A stretch of 52,908 bases of DNA from Paenibacillus planticolens (GTDB lineage: Bacteria; Bacillota; Bacilli; Paenibacillales; NBRC-103111). A model generated the notes under the pieces. The model made no database searches. It saw only the letters and a program-made list of their open reading frames with translations, and was not told the origin of the DNA. The position numbers and the translations under genes are program-made. This document shows, piece by piece, positions 32,374-39,748 of this stretch; positions within the stretch are counted from its first letter, which is position 1; every line of letters begins with the position of its first letter. The DNA is taken from the NCBI RefSeq assembly GCF_013141725.1, contig NZ_WHNZ01000016.1:1-52908 (forward strand), written 5' to 3'.

Positions 32374-32509
32374 TCCATTAACGCGACATACAGCACTCGA
32401 AACTTCGGGGTTCCCCCCACCTCTTCATGTTACATATTGTATCAAACAAAGGGTGGGACGGCAATTTTTTCCAAATTTCATCACAGAAATGAGATCGAAT
32501 TGTTGATTC

Positions 32510-33043
32510 TCATTTCATATCCTTATGTTCATGTCCGTCCCCATGTTCATGTCCATCGTCATCTCCAAACTGGAAATGTTCATAGAATTCCTCGTATTTC
32601 TTTTCGCTCTCATCGCCTTCAATCCATGCAATTAGCCAGCCTTTATTGTAATACGCTACGGCAGGAAGTTCCTTGTAGAAATGGACAAGCGGCAATCCCT
32701 TTTCATTTTTCAAGTCCTTTGCGCCGCCATATTTCGTCAGATTAAAACGATACAGCTTAACGCCCTTTTTCTCGGCAGCAGTTGAAATGAGGGGCTCTAG
32801 CTTGGTGCAGAGCCCGCAATTCGATTTATACAAGTACACAAAGTTATGATCGTCAGAATGGATAATGCGCTTTAATTCAGCGATCGCTTCACTGCTGCTT
32901 CCTGTAATTTCATTAGGGCCGTTTACTTGTGAATCGGCTGAATCGGCCAATGTCGTTTCTATACCGTTCCATTGTCCTATACCGACAACTGCAACCAGCA
33001 GCGCTAAAGTGCCCGTCATGAACCAAAATGTTTTTCTTGCCAT
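32510..33043 (-). CDS. Membrane-anchored thioredoxin-like protein with a His-rich tail
   Basis: A 177-residue protein. An N-terminal helix (residues ~6-25, FWFMTGTLALLVAVVGIGQW) anchors or exports it. Residues ~55-155 form a thioredoxin fold with the redox motif SNCGLCTKLEPLI (CGLC), a mid-domain GLPLVHFYKE that supplies the cis-Pro-like segment, and a closing helix. The last 15 residues, GHEHGDGHEHKDMK, are a metal-binding His/Asp cluster. It is transcribed from the promoter carried by direct-repeat copy L just upstream. Together with the adjacent cupredoxin genes it suggests extracytoplasmic copper delivery or thiol maintenance; that is inference from motif and context. Confidence 0.75.
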   Translation of the reverse strand: MARKTFWFMTGTLALLVAVVGIGQWNGIETTLADSADSQVNGPNEITGSSSEAIAELKRIIHSDDHNFVYLYKSNCGLCTKLEPLISTAAEKKGVKLYRFNLTKYGGAKDLKNEKGLPLVHFYKELPAVAYYNKGWLIAWIEGDESEKKYEEFYEHFQFGDDDGHEHGDGHEHKDMK

Positions 33044-33086
33044 TTCGATAAAAGCCTCCCGCTATTTCAATAATTTATAGGCAACC

Positions 33087-33241
33087 GTTAAGCGCTTTCA
33101 TGAAGTTTCTTAAGCTATTTCGTCTATAGGTTTATCCTAATTGATACCGATCACACGAACAATTAACTAAGTTGAGTTAAAAGTACACATTCTTGTGGTT
33201 TCGGTTGATCCAGCTGCTCGAAGGACTATTCTTTTATGAAT
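33087..33241 (-). repeat. Direct repeat copy L with promoter and cre-like site
   Basis: 33087-33198 matches 45092-45203 with about eight differences by eye. A second block, 33216-33241, matches 45244-45271, which includes the stop codon of the cyclase gene. Within the repeat, on the minus strand, TTGTTC (33162-33157), a 17-base spacer and TAGGAT (33139-33134) make a promoter for the thioredoxin-like gene. Downstream of it lies ATGAAAGCGCTTAAC (33102-33088), a CcpA cre-like sequence with 13 of 15 consensus positions. Confidence 0.85.
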
Positions 33242-33243
33242 GG

Positions 33244-33274
33244 GGATACCAGCCCATAGCATGGACTGGTATCC
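33244..33274 (-). terminator. Hairpin behind the cohesin-dockerin gene
   Basis: GGATACCAG pairs perfectly with CTGGTATCC, with an inner CCAT/ATGG. It lies 40 bases after the stop of the gene 33316-35550. It has no strong T-run. Confidence 0.55.
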
Positions 33275-33315
33275 GATGATTCTATCTGGAAGGCAGATGC
33301 ATAAGATCGTCTAGA

Positions 33316-35550
33316 TTAAGATTCAAGCAATTTTCTAGCTACATACGCAATATCTTCGATGTCGATTTTCCCGTCGTGGTTGAAATCGAGTCTAGGGTCA
33401 AAGGTTGTCTTGCCAAATGCCTGAACTACCAAACCAATATCAGCGACACTAATTCTGCTGTCACCGTTTACGTCAGCGTTGGAGAGTGTGACCGAGACCG
33501 TTTTCTCCTCGTTCAATTCAACCTCTTGTCCGTTGACATTTGAGAATTCGCTTCCTTTGATCAGCGTTGCACTACCATTAGCCTTCACTTTGAAAGTAAT
33601 ATCCGCTAGCGCGACATTGCCGCTGCGGCCTTGGGAATCCCCAAAAGCGGTCAGAGCCATGGAAAGCTTGCCTTCTTCTTCCTTGAGGAACAGAAAAGCT
33701 GTTTCTCCTTCTTTGCCAAATTGGCTGTTGAGCGTACTGCTAACATACTCGAACTTGGCTGCATCGTAAGTGAGCAGCAATTTAGCCGCATAAAGATTCT
33801 CGGCGCCGCTAGCGGAAATCGTAACCTTCACTTCGTCTCCGACTTCCAGGAATCTTCCGGTCAGGTTCGTGCTCAGAACAGCCTCTCCGGCAGGAAGCGT
33901 GCCGATAATTTTAATTGAAGACGTGTAAGGAACTGCCATCGCATTGCCGAATCGGTCCTTGACCCCTTTGATGGTCAAAGTATAGTCCACATTCTTTTCC
34001 AACGGAGCCGCCAGTCTGATTTCCGCAGCTGTCTTATCCGCATTCAATGTGACCGCAGACACTTGCACCACCGCCTGAGAATTACCTTGTTTCAATAAGC
34101 TAAAATGGTTGCCCGACAAGTTCGCCGTTTCATCTGCGACAGCCTCATTGAAAGAAACCGTTAAGGTTTGATCATCCTTTACTTTTACCGCCGTCACTTC
34201 CGGTCCGGTCATGTCGGCACGTTCCGTTTTCCCTGTGACCGTGACGACCGAAGCCTTGTTACCGTAAACATCGACCGCTTCTACGCCCAATTCATAGCTC
34301 GTATCGGGAGCAAGAGCGAATGCCGTGTAGCTCGTTGCGTTTACCTTGGTTTGGAAGACGCCGTTAAGATAGATGCCATACCCGTCAAGATCGCTCTCCT
34401 TGTTCGCCTTCCAGCTTATTGTAATGGTGTTTGTCGTAACTCCCGCAACAGTCAGGCCGGTTACCGGCGCAGGCGGCTCTTTGTCCTCAATTTTCAACGA
34501 TGTTTGGTATGGCACCGTCATTTCATTGCCAATTGCATCCATGACGCCTTTCACGGTTAAGGAATAGTCCACATTCTTTTCCAGCGCTGACGCCAGCTTG
34601 AGCTCCGCTGCCGTTTTCTCCGCGTTTAATGCAATCGAAGCGATTTGCACCACCGCCTGGGTATTGCTTTGTTTCGCCACGGTAAAATAATTGCGGGATA
34701 AATCTGCGGTATGATCTGCCACAGGCTTGCTGAAAGCAACCGTCAAGGTCTGGTCATCCTTGATCTCCACTCCGGATACTTCCGGGCGTGTTGTATCAAT
34801 TGTATAACGCTCCGTGACTACATCGCTTTGGTTGCCAGCACTGTCAATTCCAATAAATTTCAGTACCGTACTCCCGGTTATCGTCAAAGGTGCTGTATAT
34901 ACGGGCGATGCTGACTTCGGCTCCGAGCCATCCAATGTGTAATGGATTTTAGCCGATGCATCATTGTCCGTAATCGTTAAAGTCACCGTCTGGGGGGCGT
35001 TGTAGGTACCCCCTGCTGGCTGCACTGCAACAACAGGCTTTGTTGTGTCTGGACCGGCTACCAAGAACGGTTCATTTTTCCGTAGAATAATTTGTTCGCC
35101 GCCGCCGTATACCCGTACGACCGGAAACAGGAAAGCAAGATCAGCAAGTCCCCGACCCGGTTTATAATTAAACGTAATATTGCCGATCTTTCCGTTCTTC
35201 CCCTGAGGAGAGGATGTTAAGGCCGGACTTAAGATAACAAGTTTGTATAAATCAACCGTAGTATCAAAATTGTCTGCCGCACTGAATTTGATGGCGAAGT
35301 TATCCGAATTGAATTTTCCGCTGAATTCATCCAGCTCGTCCGGGACCCTGATTTCAAGATTAAATCCGGTAAAGTCCTCCGCTAGGTCCTGGTACGAAAA
35401 AGACAGCTTAACCTGATTCCCTTCGTTGGTTGCCTCCATGATTAATTTTCCGTTGGCGTCAGAGATCGTTTTGGAAGCCGCTGAAGCTACACCGGAGAAC
35501 AGCATGAGGAGAACAAGCGACCATAGCGCTACTTTCCTGAATAGGATCAT
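33316..35550 (-). CDS. Secreted cohesin-dockerin protein with CHB_HEX_C, SbsA-like Ig and FN3 domains
   Basis: A 744-residue exported protein (signal peptide 1-25, MILFRKVALWSLVLLMLFSGVASA). Domains: cohesin-like sandwich 28-165; chitobiase/hexosaminidase C-terminal-type domain 172-252 (GGTYNAPQTVTLTITD, IHYTLDGSEP); SbsA-type Ig 255-355; FN3 360-442; second SbsA-type Ig 448-550; cohesin 555-692 (LSTNLTGRFLEVGDEVKVTI, AAKLLLTYDAAKFEYVSS); dockerin 693-744 with loops DVNGDSRISVADI and DFNHDGKIDIEDI. There is no catalytic domain, so it looks like a scaffold or adaptor. ATG 35550 has GGAGG upstream. It is the last gene of the run 38629 - 36700 - 35574 - 33316. Confidence 0.85.
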   Translation of the reverse strand: MILFRKVALWSLVLLMLFSGVASAASKTISDANGKLIMEATNEGNQVKLSFSYQDLAEDFTGFNLEIRVPDELDEFSGKFNSDNFAIKFSAADNFDTTVDLYKLVILSPALTSSPQGKNGKIGNITFNYKPGRGLADLAFLFPVVRVYGGGEQIILRKNEPFLVAGPDTTKPVVAVQPAGGTYNAPQTVTLTITDNDASAKIHYTLDGSEPKSASPVYTAPLTITGSTVLKFIGIDSAGNQSDVVTERYTIDTTRPEVSGVEIKDDQTLTVAFSKPVADHTADLSRNYFTVAKQSNTQAVVQIASIALNAEKTAAELKLASALEKNVDYSLTVKGVMDAIGNEMTVPYQTSLKIEDKEPPAPVTGLTVAGVTTNTITISWKANKESDLDGYGIYLNGVFQTKVNATSYTAFALAPDTSYELGVEAVDVYGNKASVVTVTGKTERADMTGPEVTAVKVKDDQTLTVSFNEAVADETANLSGNHFSLLKQGNSQAVVQVSAVTLNADKTAAEIRLAAPLEKNVDYTLTIKGVKDRFGNAMAVPYTSSIKIIGTLPAGEAVLSTNLTGRFLEVGDEVKVTISASGAENLYAAKLLLTYDAAKFEYVSSTLNSQFGKEGETAFLFLKEEEGKLSMALTAFGDSQGRSGNVALADITFKVKANGSATLIKGSEFSNVNGQEVELNEEKTVSVTLSNADVNGDSRISVADIGLVVQAFGKTTFDPRLDFNHDGKIDIEDIAYVARKLLES

Positions 35551-35573
35551 TTGAAATGTTCCTCCTTATACAT

Positions 35574-36677
35574 TCAATTTGCCACCACTATAAATTCGGG
35601 ATGCTTGTTTTTCATATCTTTCAAATTCAAATAAAAATTAATTGCATCGTTGATATCGTTCGTATCGGCCACCCCATCCCGGTTAATATCATAGATATAC
35701 GATGTTTTGTTTAAAAGAGCAGGATCGATCACATTGCCCGCAATTTTCAGTTCCGGATGCTTTGTTTTCATATTGTTGACGTTCAAATAATAATTAATCA
35801 TATCGTTGATGTCGTTCGCATCTGTGATTCCATCCTGGTTCACATCATATACATAAGCTCCGGCAGGAATCACTAACGCATACTCAGCAATCCCGCCTCT
35901 GTTCTCCAACTGATGCAGGATTTGTTTGGACGAATCGGAAACTGGATATCCCCGCTGGTTGATATAGTTCAGTTGGGTCAGCCCGCCAAGAGGCGTCAGA
36001 TTGCTTACCGGATTATAGGCAAGTGACAGCCACTGCAGCTGCCCTAACCGATCCAGTCCGGAAATGTCGGAAATCTGGTTACCCTCCAGATTAAGCGACT
36101 GCAGCATGCTCAGGGTCTTGATGGGGGAAATATCTTTGATTCTATTCAAAGCAAGGTTCAATTCCTGAAGTTGAAGCAGCGTTCCCAACCCCATCAGGCT
36201 GCTGATTTGGTTGTTAGCCAAATATAAATGCTCCAGCTGCTTTAGCGAGCCAATTGCACTAACGTCGGAGATTTGGTTGTTCATAAGCCACAGCGACTTC
36301 AATAAGGTTAAGCTTCCGAGCGCATCTACAGCTGCGATTTGGTTTCCGTTAATAATCAATGTCTCCAACTTTGACAGAGACCTGAGCCTGGAGATATCCT
36401 GAATGGCATTATTCGATAAGTTGAGAGATTTCAGATTCACAGCATATTCGATTCCGCTGACATCTATAATTCCTCGACCGGATGCTTGAAGCTGCGTCAA
36501 TCCCTTTATTTCCTCCGCAGTAATAGCCCCTGCGGGTTTGTTCAAAGCATCCCGGACGGCGGCCTCCAGGTTCGCATCCGTAAAAGAAACCGTTTCTTCG
36601 CTTGCGGAAACCGGACTCATGATCCCGATCATGAGTATGCATAGCAGGAGGCAGCACATACTTTTCCATTCTTTCAA
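35574..36677 (-). CDS. Secreted leucine-rich-repeat protein with two dockerin-like Ca-binding units
   Basis: A 367-residue exported protein that begins at TTG 36677, eight bases after GGAGG. Signal peptide 1-25 is followed by an internalin-like cap (FTDANLEAAVRDALNKPAGAIT). About seven 21-22-residue LRRs of the SDS22/internalin type span residues ~65-245 (KSLNLSNNAIQDIS, EHLYLANNQISSLM, LNLEGNQISDISGL). The C-terminal 95 residues hold two similar units, YVYDVNQDGITDANDINDMINYYLN and YIYDINRDGVADTNDINDAINFYLN. Each has one DxNxDGxxDxND calcium loop plus a helix, and they are separated by about 50 residues. This is a dockerin-like pair. It carries no enzyme domain and is likely a protein-protein adhesion component of the same assembly. 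Confidence 0.82.
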   Translation of the reverse strand: MKEWKSMCCLLLCILMIGIMSPVSASEETVSFTDANLEAAVRDALNKPAGAITAEEIKGLTQLQASGRGIIDVSGIEYAVNLKSLNLSNNAIQDISRLRSLSKLETLIINGNQIAAVDALGSLTLLKSLWLMNNQISDVSAIGSLKQLEHLYLANNQISSLMGLGTLLQLQELNLALNRIKDISPIKTLSMLQSLNLEGNQISDISGLDRLGQLQWLSLAYNPVSNLTPLGGLTQLNYINQRGYPVSDSSKQILHQLENRGGIAEYALVIPAGAYVYDVNQDGITDANDINDMINYYLNVNNMKTKHPELKIAGNVIDPALLNKTSYIYDINRDGVADTNDINDAINFYLNLKDMKNKHPEFIVVAN

Positions 36678-36699
36678 TATTCCTTCCTCCTTTCTCGCA

Positions 36700-38595
36700 T
36701 TATTCGACGATCACGGATCCCGTCATAAAGGGATGCACCATGCAAAAGTAATTAAACGTCCCCGCCTCGTTGAACGTATAGCTGAATCTCGTTCTTCCGT
36801 TTGTATCGATCGTACCGTTAATAAGCCCATCGTAGGAAGTAACGGTATGCATCATCGTACCTTTCAGCACCCAAGTTACCGTGGTGCCTCTTTTTACCTT
36901 GATTTGAGCAGGAGTAAATTTATCATCAAGAACATCCACGAATACTTCCGGTGCAGGCTGAATGAGATAACTCTCCGTTGTGACCTCGCTGGCATTTCCG
37001 CTTGTATCGATTCCGATAAATTTTAACGTAGTGGTTTGGGCAATGGTGATCGGACCGGTATACAGTGTTGAATGTTCCGAAGGGATTGTACCATCCCTGG
37101 TATAGTAAATCCTCGCGTTCGGGTCCTCGTCCCGGATAACTAACTTGACAGTCCGTGCAGACGGATAGGTTCCTCCCGGCGGATCTGCCGAAACCGTAGG
37201 TGGGTTATGATCAAGATCGGGACTTTGACATTCTTGACCGGTCTGAAACTCAATGAAAGTAGAATTAGGGGAACTGCCCGCACGGACCTTCGCGCATAAA
37301 AAAGATGAGACATAACTTAATGGAACCATCGCTGTCCCTTTTACCTGCAGCACAGGAGACTGAAGCTGAACTTGCTGTCCATTCATGATGGCTTGCTTTT
37401 GAAGCGGCCATAACTCCATCTTGGTATGTTCCGTCTTATAGGTAAAACTGCGATCCCCCATATGGGCCTGCAAAGTTCCTGCAAACTGATCAGCGATAAA
37501 ATTCAAAGGGACATAAGTATCTCCTTTCAACTGGAACGGTGCGACATCAAGCATTACATGGCCGTCATTCACCATCGCATGATTGCTTCCGATCTCAAGA
37601 GAGATCGATCCCCCGTTAGACCCTCCTTGCTCTATATGCGTCATCGTATGCAAACCGCCCGGGTAAACACCATCGTTGGTATTATCCAAAATTTTGTGGC
37701 TATGGAACGGGAAATGGCCGCTCTGATCAAACACAATGAGAATATCCTTTGTTTCTCCCGGTTCAAGACCTACCGTATCCTTATCTACCGGCACGGCGAG
37801 CGGAATTCCGTTCTCTGCAATGACCTGGAAATGATGGCCGTGAAGATGCATCGGATGTTCATCGTTACCCGGGTTAATTAAACGAACCAGAATCTTTTCA
37901 CCCACCATACCATGAATCATAGAGGCTGGATCTTCCTCTACATCAGGAAATGATTTGCCATTGATCGTCCAATAGCGGGGGTGGAACTTGCTGCGGTCAT
38001 AAACGGTTCCGTCTTCTGACGCCTTGTGCCAGACAGGGTCCAGTTCACCCAGATGAAACACATACTCCTTGTCGAAATTCGGCCCGCCTGTCCATGCCTG
38101 CTTGGAAGAGCCTTTAGCTTTAACAATGAACGGTCCGCTCATTCCCATCTGCACCCCGTATTGATTGGCATCCCCGGAATAATAGTAATGGGAACCAGCC
38201 TGAATAGCCTTAATCTGCCGAGTATCGCTCTGACCGACGGCAAGCGCCTGGCCCACTCCGTTATCCGTATCGATGCCGTGAAAACGAATCGGATATACCC
38301 GGAAATCCGTTTCTGTTTGCTGCGGGCCAATATTCGTTACCGTGACTTCTAACGTGTCCCCTTCTTCCGCCTCTACCTTCGGCCCTGGAAATACCGCTGT
38401 CCCCGGCTTGTTAACCAGACTGAAGCCCCAAATGTAGATCTCTTTCCCATCTGCTAATGTTAATGAACCGTCTGTAGCATACAGCTGAATTTTTTTAACT
38501 TCGGCTGCATGCGCATGGGTAGATAAGGCAAGCATTAGCATGAAGAATGCTGCAAGCATAAAAAAATACCATTTGATTGTTCCGGAGCGAATCAT
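36700..38595 (-). CDS. Secreted multicopper-oxidase-like protein with copper-amine-oxidase N-domain, CHB_HEX_C and C-terminal cupredoxin
   Basis: About 631 residues. ATG 38595 has GGAGGTG six bases upstream. Residues are numbered from there. A signal peptide is followed by cupredoxin D1 33-160, D2 180-325, a copper amine oxidase N-terminal-type domain 330-452, CHB_HEX_C 465-547 and a plastocyanin-like domain 550-631. D1 has lost its copper ligands: the usual HxxHxHG reads YPIRFHG, and HCH...H...M reads YYYSGDANQYGVQMGM. D2 keeps HPMHLHGHH, and its second motif reads HSH (the type-1 Cys is Ser). The C-terminal domain has a full blue-copper set, His in MMHTV and YFCMVHPFM. The gene lies 33 bases after a sister gene whose D1 and D2 show the reverse pattern. 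Confidence 0.85.
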   Translation of the reverse strand: MIRSGTIKWYFFMLAAFFMLMLALSTHAHAAEVKKIQLYATDGSLTLADGKEIYIWGFSLVNKPGTAVFPGPKVEAEEGDTLEVTVTNIGPQQTETDFRVYPIRFHGIDTDNGVGQALAVGQSDTRQIKAIQAGSHYYYSGDANQYGVQMGMSGPFIVKAKGSSKQAWTGGPNFDKEYVFHLGELDPVWHKASEDGTVYDRSKFHPRYWTINGKSFPDVEEDPASMIHGMVGEKILVRLINPGNDEHPMHLHGHHFQVIAENGIPLAVPVDKDTVGLEPGETKDILIVFDQSGHFPFHSHKILDNTNDGVYPGGLHTMTHIEQGGSNGGSISLEIGSNHAMVNDGHVMLDVAPFQLKGDTYVPLNFIADQFAGTLQAHMGDRSFTYKTEHTKMELWPLQKQAIMNGQQVQLQSPVLQVKGTAMVPLSYVSSFLCAKVRAGSSPNSTFIEFQTGQECQSPDLDHNPPTVSADPPGGTYPSARTVKLVIRDEDPNARIYYTRDGTIPSEHSTLYTGPITIAQTTTLKFIGIDTSGNASEVTTESYLIQPAPEVFVDVLDDKFTPAQIKVKRGTTVTWVLKGTMMHTVTSYDGLINGTIDTNGRTRFSYTFNEAGTFNYFCMVHPFMTGSVIVE

Positions 38596-38628
38596 GCCTC
38601 TCACCTCCACCTAACATTTGTATCCCGT

Positions 38629-39564
38629 TCATTTTGCCTGTCCGTCAACCTCAACCGCATAAGTCCCGGCCTGGTCAAACTTAACCAGGATATCGTATCG
38701 TTCTGCCGATGCCATCGTAATGGATTGCTTGTCTACAGCTTGCCTTAATGGCCGGCCATCCGATGCAATGACTTTAAAAGTGCGCCCGTTCATATGGAAT
38801 GTATGCTTTTCATAACCGGAATTGATGAGTCTGATCAGATAAGTTTCCCCCGCCTGTGCTACGATCGAGGAACTTGCGTTTCGGGATTTGAATTCGCCGT
38901 TCATTGTCCAAAAATCCGGTTCAAACACCGTCCTGTCATACGTTTTCCGTTGTTCAACCGCATCATGCCAGGATCTATCGATTTCATTCAAATGAAACAC
39001 CGCTTCTTTATCATAGGACGGTCCTCCCGTCCATGCCTGCTTGACGCCTCCATGCGCCTTAACGATAAATGCTCCCGTCATGCCCATTTGCAAATGTTCT
39101 ACCGTGTCAACATGACAATGATAAAAATAAGTGCCGGCATGTTTGGCATTAAACTGATAAGTAAAGCTTTCTCCTACGAATACCGGGGGAGCGGTATGCG
39201 GAACCCCGTCATTTTTTTGGTCTGTATCCAATCCATGGAAATGAATCGTGTGGGACACAGGCAGAATTCCCGACTTCGACGGCCCAAGATTCGTAAGCGT
39301 AATTTCAACCTGATCCCCCTCCTCCACTTCCATGGTTGGCGCAGGATAGACCGCTGTTCCTTTTTTGTTCTGTGACGAATAACCCCAAATATACATTTGG
39401 TTTCCGTCCGGCATGGTGACGTACCCATCCGTTGCATATAAACTAATTTTTTTAACATGATTCTCATGCGCCCATATAGACTGAATTGCGGCATACAGTA
39501 AGACCAGCGTGAATACAACGAATAGCAGGCCGGCAGCAGCGATCCTTTTCCTATTCTTCACCAT
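38629..39564 (-). CDS. Two-domain multicopper-oxidase-like protein with intact domain 1
   Basis: A 311-residue exported protein; the N-terminal helix at residues ~10-28 acts as signal or anchor. D1 (34-170) carries HTIHFHG (H105, H108, H110) and YHCHVDTVEHLQMGM (H149, C150, H151, H157, M160/M162). That is a complete type-1 site plus the four trinuclear-cluster histidines contributed by one domain. D2 (185-311) is degenerate: HxxHxH reads HTFHMN, and the protein stops at GTYAVEVDGQAK where the second HxH motif should be. It therefore cannot build a trinuclear cluster alone. The next gene in the operon supplies exactly the missing D2 ligands. It is the first gene of the transcript, behind the terminator at 39649-39695. 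Confidence 0.85.
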   Translation of the reverse strand: MVKNRKRIAAAGLLFVVFTLVLLYAAIQSIWAHENHVKKISLYATDGYVTMPDGNQMYIWGYSSQNKKGTAVYPAPTMEVEEGDQVEITLTNLGPSKSGILPVSHTIHFHGLDTDQKNDGVPHTAPPVFVGESFTYQFNAKHAGTYFYHCHVDTVEHLQMGMTGAFIVKAHGGVKQAWTGGPSYDKEAVFHLNEIDRSWHDAVEQRKTYDRTVFEPDFWTMNGEFKSRNASSSIVAQAGETYLIRLINSGYEKHTFHMNGRTFKVIASDGRPLRQAVDKQSITMASAERYDILVKFDQAGTYAVEVDGQAK

Positions 39565-39648
39565 CCGCTTTTCTCCTCATAGAAAACTCCCATCCCTCTT
39601 CCATGATGAAGAGAGATCAGAAATTTCCTCAGAATTAAATTAACAAAT

Positions 39649-39695
39649 AAAGCATGAAGATACCGGAACAAGCCCGTCCGGTATCCGTATGCTTT
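39649..39695 (-). terminator. Intrinsic terminator after the ThuA-PQQ gene
   Basis: On the minus strand AAAGCAT...GGATACCGG pairs with CCGGTATC...ATGCTTT, followed by ATTTGTTAATTT. It separates the 1704-residue gene from the multicopper-oxidase operon. Between it and the gene start at 39564 lies (A/T)TTCTGA twice with 12-base periodicity, a possible response-regulator box. Confidence 0.82.
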
Positions 39696-39748
39696 TTTTC
39701 ATCGTGAGGGCATCGCTGCCCTCACCCTTGCTTCCTACAAAGCTTCGC

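Noticed and set aside
34250..38600. Complete cellulosome gene cluster
   Set aside because: No multi-cohesin scaffoldin, no SLH anchor and no cellulase is present; cohesin and dockerin occur singly on the same chains, so the classical label is not supported.
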